Shown piece by piece: positions 1 through 12,367 of a stretch of 64,000 bases of DNA. The notes under the pieces were generated by a model, which was not told the DNA's origin, ran no database searches, and saw only the letters and a program-made list of their open reading frames with translations. The position numbers and the translations under genes are program-made. This DNA is from Ceriagrion tenellum. Its lineage: Eukaryota; Arthropoda; Insecta; Odonata; Coenagrionidae. Position 1 is the first letter of the stretch. Every line of letters starts with the position of its first letter. The stretch lies in contig OY720639.1 of the NCBI GenBank assembly GCA_963169105.1, positions 86,348,593 to 86,412,592 on the forward strand, given 5' to 3'.

Positions 1-107
1 AACGAAGCACTTATGGTAATCTTGTATGCGTTGGAAATGTTCTATTCATCTAGCCCTTCGCTGACATACTTAACCATTTATTCTTGCACACCAAATAAGA
101 GATTCAC

Positions 108-394
108 GGGCGATCGGATTGTGTGGATTCTAGAGTACTGGCTACAGTTCAAATCCCTGCAGCGGAGGATGTTTTTCAGAGGAAACCCGATCCTTACTTG
201 AGTGCCTTGTGGAGGGAGCTTAAGTGCAGTACTTCGTCTGTCGGATATGACGTTGAACCGTGGTCCCCTTGGCCCCCTTCTTTAAGAGTAGGCTGATGCC
301 AACGCCGGGTTTCTATCCACCCTTCCTCCCTTACCTGTCCCCAATGGTGCAAATGACCTTAGTTGTCGGTCGCCTCCACAAAAATCCATCTATC
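108..394 (+). mobile_element. tRNA-headed SINE, family S1, copy 1
   Basis: The segment matches 52261-52562 (same strand) and 52780-53045 (opposite strand). A Pol III B-box-like motif (GTTCAAATCC) is followed by a shared central block around GTCTGTCGG and a pyrimidine-rich stretch (ACCCTTCCTCCCTTACC). The head is shorter than in the 52-kb copy, apparently by an internal deletion between A and B boxes. Non-coding. Inferred to be a SINE from the internal promoter and dispersed copies; the partner LINE is not identified. Confidence 0.72.
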
Positions 395-559
395 AAGAGA
401 GTCACGTCCTCATTCAGGCGAGGCACCAGAAACACTATGCTGTTACTCATCAGCAAAAATAAAATTCCTGTTTTCTTCCCGATACACCCGGGTACTTTTC
501 TGTTTTTCCCGGATAATTCGCTATCAGTTCCCCAACATTGCCCATTTTATCATTGCAGA

Positions 560-1010
560 TAACATTGGTATCGAGAATAGACATCTATGGAGAGGGCATT
601 ACGTCATCAAACCGCAGCGTGACAACGGAAACAACATCCACGTTAGTTCTGCCTGCAATTCCCTTACTTTCCTTCATAAGGCACGACAGAACGGAAGAAT
701 GAGCGGATGTAAAGCAAGAATATCCGCCATCTGTTTGAAATTTAAGACAAGACTCTCTTGTGACAAATTAATTACTTCGCGCCGAGTCTTCTACTAGATT
801 TTATCCTAGTTTTCACTAGGAATATGGAACATTAGTAATTTAAAATACAAAAATTATGAGTAACAAAGAAACATATTAAAGAAATAGGCACATGCTGATT
901 TGTTATAAGTTACTGCAGGAAAGTATCGTAAAATTGCAAAACTAGAGCGTCAGCCTGAAAGCACTAAGGGAAAATTGGGGTTAACGATGTAAGATCTTTT
1001 AAAGTAAGTA
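560..1010 (+). repeat. Dispersed repeat R2, copy 1
   Basis: Shared blocks (ATGGAGAGGGCA, the stretch near TGCATGCTGATTT and near AGAGCGT) recur in the same order at 34130-34576, and the 3' part recurs at 42965-43130. No coding capacity or terminal repeat is evident, so the class is unknown. The 34-kb copy is the target of the THAP-bearing transposon and the 43-kb copy preserves the unoccupied sequence. Confidence 0.6.
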
Positions 1011-1296
1011 ATCAAAGTTCAAAGTAATTGTTCATCGTCTTCAGGGCAGAATGTCGAGAATTCAGAGGTTCCAGAATATATAGACCAGGCAGGCGGGTCA
1101 AGAGGCTCCTGATTGGTCAAAATCTTCCCGCCTTTTTCTGACTTCTCGGATCCTCCTGAGCACCAGTTTCCAAGCGGTACTCAGCTGGTATCCCGTGTCT
1201 CTAATGAAAATTTTCTCCTCCAGCTTAATTTCAATAGCTTCTTATTTCAGTCTCTGCCAAAAATGGCTGGCGCGGCCTTTTCCCATTGGATTCTTC

Positions 1297-2165
1297 CTTG
1301 TTAGACCCTACTTAGAATATGCTGCCAGTGTTAGGGGTCCACATGAGATAGGCTTAAAAACCGAGTTAGAACGCGTGCAGAGAAGATCAGCAATATACGT
1401 GAAAAACCGTTATGATAGTCACGTTAGTGTAACTGACCTCTTGCAAGAATTTGGATGGGAATCACTTTTAGACCGTCGATTGAAAATTAGACTCAATCTT
1501 TTAAGTAAATTCAAAAACGATTAATTTCAAAAGAAGTTGTCAATATCTTACGAACTCCAGCATACTACGGTAGATCAGATCATGAGAATAAAATAAGGGA
1601 AATAGATTGTAGAACAGATAGGTTTAAAATGTCGTTTTTCCCGCGATTGATAAGAGACCATAATGACTGCGTTCAGACTTTGGCTGCTATTCTGAATGAA
1701 ATAGAGTTAACGATATCTGCCAGATATTGCTTTCGTTACGAAAGCGAAAGCTCTTTCTGGCAGATAGCGATAACGTTATTTCATTCAGAATAGCAGCCTT
1801 TGAAGTAGGGTGGCTGTTAGGCAGTGTAACTGATTAATTCATCTGTCCCCTAATGTATGTTTCAAAATCTGCAAAGTTGTGCTAGCACCACTTTTTGCAC
1901 GTTCTCTGCATGACTTTTGTGTCACGTTTACGTAGTTACATCAGAGATTATTTCAGTATTTTCTGTAGCATACCAATAGTGTGGAGCTTCTTCGTGAAAG
2001 CTGATTTATTCACTCTAGTTCATGTTAGTGATAAGTTAACCCCTGCCAAACACTCTCGTGGTAGCTTGCCGGGTAATAAGAAGATGTAGATTTCATCTTA
2101 ATCTGTGCGTTTGTCGATCATTTGCGTTTGCGACCTGAAATTTTCCCCATCATTTTTCTTCCCTT
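1297..2165 (+). mobile_element. CR1-like LINE, 5'-truncated 3' end (family E)
   Basis: The frame reads LVRPYLEYAA, then LERVQRRSA and SVTDLLQEFGWESL, the conserved C-terminal part of CR1-like reverse transcriptases. A frameshift near 1524 precedes the continuation IREIDCRTDRFKMSFFPR. The catalytic RT core is absent. A 117-bp foldback interrupts the element at 1682-1798. The 3' UTR contains a CCCCTGCCAAACACTC block and a GTAGAT-type tail near 2085. The next ~65 bp are also shared with the SINE at 42.4 kb. Dead remnant. Confidence 0.85.
1682..1798. repeat. Short foldback (inverted repeat) inside CR1-like element
   Basis: GGCTGCTATTCTGAATGAAA at the left is mirrored by its reverse complement at the right, with arms of about 50 bp and a centre of alternating GAAAGC/GCTTTC. 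It is absent from the other CR1-like copies, so it is probably an inserted miniature foldback element. No TSD could be fixed. Confidence 0.75.
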
Positions 2166-2934
2166 CTCTTGGATTTCCTCGATATATTTTTTCTATTTAA
2201 AATTAATGTTTCATCTCCATACAGGCATTCTGGTTTTATTACTGTTTTATAGAGTCTTGATTTGTTTGTTTGAGTGTTTGAGTGTTATGGCAAGTGCGTT
2301 AAACTTTAGCTCCTGTTCGTATTTCTCCGTAGGTTTTTCGAATAATTCGAAAGGCATCTTCCAATGCTATTTTAAAAAGCAAAGGCGATAGCCCAACTTC
2401 TTGTCCGCTTACATACATTGTTCAGTAGTTACAAAAATTGACAAGCTCCTAAGTCTTCTCGGAGAGCAGACTTTGGACGTTTTGTTGAAGGCTAGCGTTT
2501 CATATAGATATTTAATGCAACTTAAGTGACCATATATCAAACATATTTCACTCAGCATATTGCAAGATTTAGTACCCTTGTACGTCGTTCCATATAAGGG
2601 TATAGTCAGATCACGTTTCTACATGCAGAATATTTCAATTGATCCGTTGGTAATCTTCTAACGCAAAGTCTTTTTTCTTAAGATTCGGAGTCATTTTGTA
2701 GCGTAAGTGACCATAGAATTACCCAAGGGCACCTCGGAATCGAACAAATTGAAAATCGAAATAATTGGTAAGTGTTGGAGAAATTAAAGACTATGGCGCT
2801 TAACCACTAAATCGTCTACTCAAAAATCTCAATGTTAGGCTCAATTGTTTTGCCATCAATTTCAATTTATTTTTCACGCATGAAAATGTTTTAAAATTAA
2901 AACTGAATTATTTCGACGTTAAAGGTTAATTAAA
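2166..2934. other. No recognised feature
   Basis: AT-rich sequence with only short chance reading frames. I see no transposon motif or structured repeat. Confidence 0.5.
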
Positions 2935-3110
2935 AACATTAGTTTTCCTTTGCCTACGTTTCGACATATACTTTATTCCATCTTGAGGGCTAGAATGTTG
3001 ACATAGAGGAAATGAAGATCATATCGAGTGCCGTGCGAGTGACTTCGTACCACATCATTCCTTTATGCAATGATTGGAAATATGAAGATCATTCTTAACA
3101 ATAACCATTT
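2935..3110 (-). mobile_element. Penelope-like element terminal fragment
   Basis: On the minus strand the segment reads CTAGCCCTCAAGATGGAATA followed by a GTCGAAACG motif. It matches 6596-6720, which is on the plus strand. A short block followed by CGAAACG-type sequence is typical of PLE terminal repeats. The part at 3026-3080 (GTGCGAGTGACTTCGTACC) recurs inverted at about 42.8 kb. No coding region remains; the PLE assignment is inference. Confidence 0.5.
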
Positions 3111-3167
3111 TTAGACCCATAATGTATGACACATATCTTCCAACCAACAACCTCGGAAACAGACATT

Positions 3168-3434
3168 CACTACGCTTACCAATCGAAGTCAGAGCGATAT
3201 GAACTCGGACCGATCTGAAAATTCTAAGCCAGCCGACTCGGATCGCATGGTTTACCAGTGCGAAATCGATTGAAATATCGATTTGAATCGGTTCATATCA
3301 ATTAGAAATCTCAGACTGGCAGAGAGAGCAGGCCGAGATAGCGAGCTTCTCATCTCGATCCCACTAGCCCGTTACGTTTACCATACCGAGCTGAACCAGT
3401 CAAATCGACCTGAGTTCGATTGGTAAACTTAGTG
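3168..3434. mobile_element. CACTA-ended miniature transposon (267 bp)
   Basis: The ends are inverted repeats: CACTACGCTTACCAATCG at the left, and CACTAAGTTTACCAATCG as the reverse complement of the right end. Both flanks carry ATT (3165-3167 and 3435-3437), a 3-bp TSD. CACTA termini with a 3-bp TSD fit the CACTA/EnSpm (CMC) superfamily. The interior is non-coding. Confidence 0.7.
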
Positions 3435-3831
3435 ATTAACAAAATTAACTCCAAAGAGTACAACATAATTGATTACTTCAAGTTTGTTCCTTTATAATCA
3501 TTTGGTGTAAAATGTCTAATTGAAATGTCAAAGATTATGCATGTATTATAAAGGATGTGATAATCCCAACGGAATAGCACATAGTGGTCAATTAAATGAT
3601 ACATGTGCGTATACACGTATAAATTGACTGAAATTATAATACGCGTATTTAATGGATCATAATTTTATGTATCCACTAAATTCTCCGGCCAATCAGGCAC
3701 TGAATGAAAGCTTTAAGCCTCATTAAAAATTTTCCCGTGATGGATAGTTTATTGATTCTTAATTCTAAGTGCGTTCGAAAGACATCTTGGGACAACGTTT
3801 ACGAATGGGGAAAGATATATTTTGTTGTCAT
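3435..3831. other. No recognised feature
   Basis: AT-rich; nothing recognisable between the CACTA-ended element and the RTE-like tail. Confidence 0.4.
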
Positions 3832-4145
3832 CATTGGTCGTTCAATCCTAAGATATATTGACTGCAGCCTCCACCCTTCCCTATCTAGTGCCAAGTCCCT
3901 TACTTCCTGGTAGCTCGCCCGATTTACTTTCCTCTTTGTTTGGTCCATGATCTTATTTCTGGGTCTTCCTCTGGGGACTTTTCCCTCTATTTAACCTTCA
4001 TTTATGCTCTCCACAAACCCACTGTGTCTCAGGGTGCGTCCAATCCACTGTGTTCTTTTTCTTTTCTGTATGGTTTTCCATATGATTCTTTCCTCTTCTA
4101 CTCTTCTGTACTTTCATTAATCCACACTCTTCTTCCCCAGTTCTT
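3832..4145 (-). mobile_element. RTE-like LINE 3' end (family D)
   Basis: In shifting minus-strand frames it encodes the family D tail: EGKVPRGRPRNK, MDQTKRKVNR, SYQEVRDLALDREGW. The element ends with the family signature TTGAACGACCAATGATGA just after the stop. The same 3' end recurs at 6.2, 28.5, 38.4, 41.4, 41.9, 42.3, 58.5 and 63.6 kb. The copy is 5'-truncated and dead. Confidence 0.8.
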
Positions 4146-4399
4146 CACACACGTGAGTTAGAATTTCAATGACAATGACAATCCTGGCTACATATAGATA
4201 CAAAAAAATGAACACACATAAAAAACGTATTAATTTTTGTGGCCGAAACTGTGATGAATTTATTAAATTACTGCGCACTTTGTATGACAAATCAAACGAG
4301 CAGTATAACAAATCAGTAAGTCCAGTAGAAAAGAAATAAAAAATGAAACTAATAAAATTTAATGCACCAAACACACTTATCTCCAAAAATTAATGCTTT

Positions 4400-4690
4400 C
4401 TACGATTACCTTGACCATTTATTTCCCGAATATGTTTACCCCATGAAAGATCATTCGTCAGCTGAACCCCGAGGAATATGACAGATTCTACAGTATCTAA
4501 TTGAGTATTTTGAACGTATTAACTGTACTGAGGGGAGTTTTTCCTTTCCCAGAAGTTCATTACAACACATTTTTTTCCAATTTTTATTCCAGATGCCACG
4601 CGTGCACCACGCTTGAATTGCCTTGAGATTCTTTGTTAACGCTTCCTAATCATAATCGATTTCCCTAATAAAGGCTACACATACATATCC
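4400..4690 (-). mobile_element. CR1-like LINE fragment within arm A
   Basis: The minus strand encodes a decayed version of the CR1-like segment between the FADD box and the C-terminal part, ending upstream at CVAFIREIDYD. It corresponds to 27297-27575. The 5' boundary is the same in both arms, so the truncated CR1 copy was already there when the segment was duplicated. Confidence 0.7.
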
Positions 4691-5952
4691 TACTAGGAAT
4701 CGTTTTCCTCTTATCGTTTGAATGATAATTTTGAGCAAAGTGCGTTTGAAGTTTTCAAAATGAAAATGAGGGTAATAGTTTCGAAAAGATTTCAATTTAA
4801 TTATCATCATATTGTGCGCTGTAGTATGTTCTTTCAAAGTATTTATTTTTCTTATCTTAGGTATAATACTTCTGGAGATATTCTAGAGAGATCAAACAGA
4901 AATTTTCGAGAAGCTCAATTTTTCATACGCCCGTAACTAGACAACGGTTGCGAGTTTTACTAAACAAATGCACATAGTCAACAATATAGAAAACGGAGTG
5001 CGCCCTGAAAAAAGATCGAACTTGTTGAGGTCAAGGGCAACTCGGTGTTCGAATTGATGTGGGATGACTCAAATTTATCCTCTAAGTTTGACATCGCGAA
5101 GCCGATATACCAAGTGTCTCTGTCCATCTTAGCTCCAAATACATAAATTAGCACTCTCATCTAACGCATCTCTCGACAAGTATTCTCCATGGCTATTTAT
5201 TTTTTTATTTAATTGGTAGAATTACTATTAGGTGTTGGCCTGGTGGGAATGATTACTGCATTGGGTCCATAACACCCAAAATATATTATGAATACACCAT
5301 GTATACATTCATCCTCATTAATAGGTATCAGTTACCAGCATTTATGCATACACATGAAGAAGCCAATTATTATAAGCATTGTATAAATTTACTAATAAAT
5401 AAAATAGCATGTACCGGACGTAGACAGCCTTTCGCAGATCTAAGAAATTTAATTTCCGATGTTTCAATCTGTCTGCAGTTTCTTTTCTTAGGTGCCCCAA
5501 GTTTCTGATCCGTGTAGTAAAGTGGGCACAGCCATTATTGAAATGAAACTTTTGTAGGCCCGGTACGGTAAGTCGATTTCTACGCGCTCCATAGGTAACG
5601 AAAAGAGTGAAACGCTGAGAGGGGAATGGGCTCAGTTGGGGATGGGGAAGCACTGGAGGGGAAGCGCTCTAAGATGACTCGGTCGACGCGCCGCCTCGTG
5701 AATGTGGAATTGCGTGGGGAGTGGGGACGCTTCAGTTGGCGTGCTACTTGTTTACCGTAGCGGTGCGCCAATGACCTCTATCACCGATAATCTTATATCT
5801 ATTTAATTCTCCTGTGTAATTATTATCATATTAAACGTTGATTATTGACAAGTGATTTGACTGAATTTCTTCATGTGAGTACTTTATGACGAATAGTAGA
5901 TGTACCTATGTGAATGATTACAATACAGGAAGGTGAGGTAGAATGGACAATG
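4400..5952 (+). repeat. Inverted duplication, arm A
   Basis: The segment aligns in reverse complement with 24960-27575 (arm B), about 19 kb away. It holds a CR1-like fragment (4400-4690, minus strand) and a stretch with no recognisable protein. The region 5500-5770 is GC-richer. Arm A lacks the 1,024-bp insertion found in arm B and so shows the empty site (ATTAGGGAAATCG). Homology fades after 5952, next to ATGGACAATGAAT. Confidence 0.85.
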
Positions 5953-6184
5953 AATATACACGTGGCATTGATTATCTATTTTTTTTTAAATCGTCTACAA
6001 TAACCAGAGTGTAATTGAATATTTATATTGTAGGGTTCTATAAAACAACAAAACCTTTATATCAGTCAAAAATCCAAAAATGATTAATAATAAGATCGCG
6101 TCGATCGCAAAAATCACGTCGGTGCAGTTTAACACCATTACCCGGTTGGAAACCCGAGAACTCTTCATTCTAAGCATTCGCCGG

Positions 6185-6592
6185 GAAAGACTCAGATCCT
6201 ACATGGGAAAAGTTCACCAGAAAAGACTAGAAGCCTTCGAAACCTAGTGCTGGAGGAGGATGCTGAAGATAAAATGGACGGATAAAATAAGAAATGATGA
6301 AGTGTACAGAAGAGTAGAAGAGGAAAGAACCATATGGCACATCATACAAAAAAGATGAACCAGATGGATTGGACACACCCTGAGACATAATTGGGATTGT
6401 GAAGAACATAACTGAAGGCAAAATAGAGGGAAAATACCCCAGAGAAAGACTCAGGGATAAGTTCATGGACCAAATAAAGAAGGCAGTACATAGGGAAATA
6501 TACCAGGATGTAAGGGAACTAGCATTAGATAGGGAAGGATGGAGGGTTGCAGTCAACCAATCTTTGGATTGAACGACCAATGATGATGATTG
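6185..6592 (+). mobile_element. RTE-like LINE 3' end (family D)
   Basis: Plus-strand frames read MLKIKWTDKIRNDEVYRRVE and EERTIWHIIQK, then RWIGHTLRHN and the GRPRN-type tail, with several frameshifts. It ends GATTGAACGACCAATGATGA. The opposite-strand reading frame here is only its shadow. 5'-truncated; the RT catalytic core is missing. Confidence 0.82.
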
Positions 6593-6595
6593 AGA

Positions 6596-6720
6596 ATGAC
6601 CTTCATGTCCTATGAGTCAACATTCTAGCCCTGAAGATGGAATGAAGTATATTCCGATAAGTCGGCAAAGGAAAATTTATGTTCAAAATATGGCCTAGAC
6701 CCTCGAAATAAGTTAATAAT
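6596..6720 (+). mobile_element. Penelope-like terminal fragment
   Basis: CTAGCCCTGAAGATGGAATG then GGCAAAGGAAAA matches the reverse complement of 2935-3005. It abuts the RTE tail directly. Only non-coding terminal sequence remains. The PLE class is inferred. Confidence 0.45.
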
Positions 6721-7239
6721 CATTGATTGATGACCGTGGTAAATATGAGGAGCATTAAAATGTTTAAGCATAAAATGTAATGACTACATCAATGCTTCCG
6801 CACATAATGGCTAATACCGCGTGAGCGCCTTTCTATGGGGACTGATGCCCTCCCGTTTCACAGGTGTCGTCACTCGGAAGGGGAAAGGGAGACAAACCAG
6901 TGGGATTGGAATAACCTCACCCTTTCTCGACTGGTACGGAAGCACTTTTATCGCGGTCCCTTATCTGGCGGTGAAATAACCTCTTTTCAAGGCGCATGAG
7001 ACACTCAGCTTTCCTGCGAGAAGATGTCACGGCTAAGCATGGAACATCCACTCACGATTAACGAATGCGAGTTACTTAAGGGTCGCTATCGTTTCGCTCG
7101 ACATTTTTATTAAAACATTTTATCGAGTTTCAACTGTTTGTCTGGGTCAAATCCTGTATTTGAAGTTTCACCTCATTCCTGATGACGCAGAGCACTGAAA
7201 ATTTGTCCAATTTTGGTGATAATGCACAAATAAATTTAA
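6721..7239. other. No recognised feature
   Basis: Unassigned sequence with no motif-bearing frame and no structured repeat. Confidence 0.4.
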
Positions 7240-7640
7240 ATAACGACGATAAGGCTTTATTGTGCCTTTACTTAGAGGTTTTCTTCAAGGTCCTTCAATA
7301 ATGGTTGTGTTTGTCCTTCTATATAGTTCTCCGCAACGTAGCCATCCGCCATTAATGTGCTTATTTTTCTGTATTCTCCATAACCATAGTATAGATTGTT
7401 TTGCGTTTTTGCTGATTTGGTAGTGCATTTGTATTCTTAATGACAACTTGTTCTGCATATTCGCGGATTTCCTTGGGTGTGATATGGCAGTAAATGCTCA
7501 TACAGCACATTAATGGCGGAAATGTGGTGGAAAAGGTTGTGAAGACCTATATCGAAGTAAGGATACAATCGATATCGCGCGACCTTGGTTTCCTTGAGAG
7601 TGAGCAGTTCAACTGCGTCAAATATGGTAACCAAAACTTA
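7240..7640. repeat. Foldback repeat R3, copy 1
   Basis: Two diverging arms each contain CATTAATGGCGG followed by a GAAG/GGAC-rich stretch related to ACCTATATCGAAG. The centre near 7490 reads TTACTGCCATA on the minus strand. The whole composite matches 10985-11400 in inverted orientation. No protein domain recognised. Confidence 0.6.
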
Positions 7641-9892
7641 ACAAACTTCGTTAAGACTTGGGGCTATGAAACTTTGTCCACAGGCCCACTTCCGGTGATA
7701 ATACGTTACTGAATTAATTCCGACAAAATTAATTAGCAACGCCTTTGTATTCGTGAAATAAACCACCAATTGCTAAGCCTCTCTTCTCCACGAATGAGAC
7801 ATTCTCCTCGATTGTTGCGCTCGTTCGGGGACTGATCCGTTCCAAGATCCGCTCAATAAAAGACACAGCGTTACTAACATTCTCGAAAACACATAAAATT
7901 TACCAGAACTGAGGCTGCATTCATTGCAATAATCACTTATGATATTTATAAAGTTAGAACATCATTACAGGTGAAGAGCATTTTACTTAACAATAAAACT
8001 TTTTTCCGTAAAAAGTGTTCTTATTGGGCGTAATTCTCTTTCAAAGGACGAGACGAAGAAAGACAAAAAGACCTACGAATAGGTCTCGAGGAGTGCTGGT
8101 GAGAAAAGACGCTTGAAAGAATCGTGGTGAAAGGGAGAAGAGACAAACTTATTTGGCACATTCTGAGATATTGTAACAGGCCAAAGAAATATATCGAATG
8201 GCCTTGGATATGTGATTGGTAATGGATAGTGATTTGAACTGGCACCACTTGTCCGAACAAAAGAACCAGAAAAAAAATTTCTGCGGTAGTTTAAGGGAAC
8301 AAAACGAACTCCTCGCCAGAAACCAAACACAACCTCATAAACAATTTTCATAGCTGTGGTGATTTAGGGGATATTACTACTTTCTCATCAGTTACCAACC
8401 ACAGGACACAATCAACCGAACATAGGAATCCTTCACAGAGTTAAAGGGATCCAGTTAAGGAGAATCCTTCATTTTAGGCATGCCCGATAATCTCCCTTAA
8501 CTTTAACATCAAGTATTTAAAAATGAAAGCTTGTTTGTTTGTCTTCTATGCGTTCAAATACCATTCATCAGTTTCCGATGAAACTTTGGGGCGTTGTTGT
8601 GCCCGTGCCCGCGAAAGTTTCCGAATTATTAAGTCAAATGTGCAATAGGTGGTGCGCAAGTCATTTCAACAAATGAGTGTCGCTACGTGAGCTTTTTAAA
8701 CAAGCGAGGAACGACAAGCAAGCGACAAATCAGATCGTTTACGAGTTGCTCAATCACGTGCATCAGAAAGTGAGACATAATTTGGGTTAAATGGTACGTA
8801 ATTCACGTAGAAGATGATTTGGTGCAGCGGCCTCTTTGTGTCCTTAATCCGAAAATTTGAATTTTAAGCTCGAAAACCTTAAATTTTTGCACTATTTCAT
8901 CAATAGAATCTTTTATTTACTTGGAAACTGCAGCATAGGCATGGAATGGAAACTCATGTCACTATTTGTGCGTTATGAATTCCTGTGTAGGTACGAGGAG
9001 TTATTTGGAATAGGTATCAAATTCTTTTAGGGACTGATTTTGAACCCAAAAAAGATTTGTGGGCTAAACCATGAAAAGTATGGAAATCAATGGGAACATC
9101 AGGATATAGTATATTTGTGCTTAATTAGAAAGAAACAGAGGCATTGCAACGGATGCTGGGCACAGCTATTATACTATAAAGTAAGACTACTACTATCGAA
9201 TAAAGTAAAATATCTCCAGATCTTCGGAAATTTATCGAACATATATTGGGTTAGAAATGATGAAGTTTAACGCTGAAATACATTACCTTATTGGCATTGC
9301 GATGCCATCTCTTCACATAACTTTATTATCTCAATTTTTTATATCGAATAATATTCACCAAAAACTTGTACAACATGCACAACACACAGAGACAAAATAT
9401 ATCTCTGCACATTACGCAATCGGTCATATAACATGAGCATTTAGGTTTTAATAACCGACTTCCGGTTTTTCTTGGAGGACAGAGCGACATGTTGTGACGA
9501 ATGTGGTAACGTTGCCAATGGCAACTATTGTTGTTTACCAAACATTTTTCAATGTAGATCATTATTAGACATTTAATATACATTGTTATATGTTTTAAGC
9601 CAGAAGATAATTATACCCTTCCCTCGGTTCTTTAAAAAAATAAGATATCAAGTCCTGAGAAAATGTATTGGAGACTTGAGTCTATAATTACTGGTTTTCG
9701 TGAAGTAGTTAAAGCTTGGGTTTAACGCTTTGTTCTATAATATTTTCTGCGGAGGAGGATTTACATGGAATTAAAAAAAAACTATTATAGGCAGCACCAA
9801 GCCTAAATTTACTCGTTACAGAAAATTTTGTACATCATACGGAAACAGTACTTCAAAGCGCAGGTTCCTCCTTAAGTACTTAAGTTCACTGT
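7641..9892. other. No recognised feature
   Basis: About 2.2 kb of AT-rich sequence. Reading frames are short, lack domain motifs and overlap on both strands, as expected by chance. No tandem repeat or terminal inverted repeat seen. Confidence 0.45.
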
Positions 9893-9975
9893 AAATGCCG
9901 CTGCAGTCTTGACTGTGATCAAGGTCGTTCGATATCTCGATTCTTCGCCTCTTCGAGTCAGGTCTTCTAAATGAT
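9893..9975 (+). repeat. R3 partial copy
   Basis: TTCGATATCTCGATTCTTCG and the following CTCTTCGAGTCAGG recur as the reverse complement at about 11000-11050. It is the outer part of the R3 arm. Confidence 0.6.
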
Positions 9976-10984
9976 TTCCACATAAACAATACTCCCTCGG
10001 AACAAGATCTTTTCTCTATAAACTCAACTGTCCTTTTGTGGTTTCGTCAAGTATAAAATGATTCACCTCTGGTGGCGTGATTGCTCAAGGTTTTTCGCAG
10101 CAAATGTTTTTTTTCCGGAGTGCAGTCTTCATCCAGTTTTCAAAACTCATTTTCCTAAACAAAACCTGAGTAATTGCTCTTTCCGTTATAGTGGAGAACG
10201 TTTCCTAAATATAGTTGTGATGGACTCGATGAAACATTCGCATATTCTTAGCAAATTAGATCTGTATTCACACGTAATTTTCTTGGATAATTAAATTGCT
10301 CTGTCTCATTGCTTTCTTAAATATTAAGCGATGAAGATACATTTCTTGACTATACTAATTTCAGGATAGAGAAAAATCGGGTGAATGAATGAAATTATCG
10401 CACATGCGGCATCCCAAAAGTAAACAATGCCATGTGTGTTTGTTTACATTTAAAATAGCTGCCTTTATAACTCAACGTTACTTGCCTCCGATAAAATTAA
10501 ACCTTTATTCATAATTATATAATGCCTTGATGATTGACAGTTAGTTTAAAATATCTGAAAATAATGTGAAACTGGATAATTATGTAATATCATATTATAC
10601 GTTCCACAGAAATGACGTTGTTTACAAATCATTATGCATACATTTTAACGACATTACCTCGCGTATCGATTTCAATATGACATCAGGCTGATACGATTTT
10701 TTACGCTGAATTAACTGATGTGGTTTTAAGAGAGCGTCAACATTCAAAATAAGCGATAACAGCAAAGGTTTCTGCTCTTAATTTACCATATTTACGGCCA
10801 AATTCTCGGCATTTTGACTAGAGTGGTCGAAAATGTCGTATACTAACTTCATCGAGGGTATAATAATCTTCCTAATTACCAGATTATTATAGCATGAAAT
10901 GCTCGATTTGCCTTAATATATATAGTTTTCCTTGTTTGTGCTATACCCCGCAGTGAAAAATAAGCTCAGTAATGGCGGCACCGA
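9976..10984. other. No recognised feature
   Basis: AT-rich sequence with no motif-bearing frame and no terminal repeats noticed. Confidence 0.4.
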
Positions 10985-11400
10985 CTTCCCCCATAGTGGA
11001 AATCATTGAGAGGCCCTGACTCGAAGAGGCGAAGAATCGAGATATCGAACAACCTTGGACTGTGATCATAGTCGTTAGATATCGATTATATTCTTCCTTC
11101 GATATAGGTCTTCGCAACCATTTCCACCACATGCCCGCCATTAATGAGCTATTTGAGCATTTACTGCCATAACACACCCTTAAGGAAACCTTCGAATATG
11201 CGGCACAAGTTGTCTTTTTGAATATAAATGCACCACAAAATCAACAAAAACGTCGAACAACTTATACTATGCTTATGGAGAACACGGAAAGATAAGTACA
11301 TTAATGGCGGATTTATTTACGTTGCGAAGACCTATATTGAAGGAAGAACACAATCGATTTTGAACGACCTTGGGCTGTGATTGCCTATGGCGGGAAAAAT
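10985..11400. repeat. Foldback repeat R3, copy 2
   Basis: This is the inverted counterpart of 7240-7640. Arms at 11040-11160 (minus) and 11305-11385 (plus) both carry the CATTAATGGCGG and CCTATAT...GAAGGAAGAA blocks around a centre near 11170. The left edge adds the GATATCTCGATTCTTCG block also found at 9.9 kb. Probably a non-autonomous foldback element; superfamily unknown. Confidence 0.58.
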
Positions 11401-12367
11401 ATGGCTATCAAAAAATATATTCGTCGAATAATCTGCATATTTTGTACCTCAAGTTTGGTTTTCAAAAGGTAACCCAATTCATCAGCAAAAGAAGGATTTT
11501 TTTAAACTGGATAAATAAAAAATGTGTAATTTGGTATTTGTCTTGACTCACCTGGTAAAAGTAGAGCTACCTTAGTGAAAGCGATGTGTTGAGTTGGGTT
11601 TAGGGGCGCAAAATTTAAAGTTTACGCAAGAATCGTTTGTAAATACGCCTTTTCTATTCGGCATTTTCCCTGTATATTTATCAGGAACCATTACAATATT
11701 CGGAAACGTATGCTTTCGCGTTTATGATGAAATTCTGTCATGGGATTATTTTGAAATATATGCCAAGTGCCATTGGGCTTCTTTTCATAATAGCATTTAA
11801 TTGCCAAAAAAAACCAAAACCGTAACATGCAATTTACATCGCTTTCATCAGTATAGATAACTAAAAGGTACACTTACGCTCAATTGCACGCATATTCACC
11901 CGCAAATGAAAATCGTTCAAAACACCATTATCTATTCCCCAGCATCATTGCCAAGTGTTTCTGTCTCTACGGTATCACGTACCATGCGGCGGAAGTCGAG
12001 AGGAAACCACGTTGCGTATTTATTCCATGAATTCCTCACTGCACTTGACTAATTGGTGTCATCGCACGGAATTTCTCGGCAAGCATTACAAATTCGTGAA
12101 AGTGACGCAGAACGGATGGTTTCCTTCCAAAGGAACTTTCCATAAGGATCTAAAGCCTTGCTCGGTAAATTATTTAGGATATCCATTAGCCATCTGACAT
12201 AATAGGGTTACCGTTTGGTATTATCGTGTTAAGAACGGAACACCGGCGCATTTTGCGGTCTCATGTAGCGAGTGAAGGAGCCTTCATTGCTCTATTTTAT
12301 CAAAACTATAAGAATGGACCAACTTTTCTGGGTATATTTGTGGCCAGAACCTTAGAATGTACAATCA
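11401..12367. other. No recognised feature
   Basis: Unassigned sequence. Short reading frames without homology that I can recognise. Confidence 0.4.
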
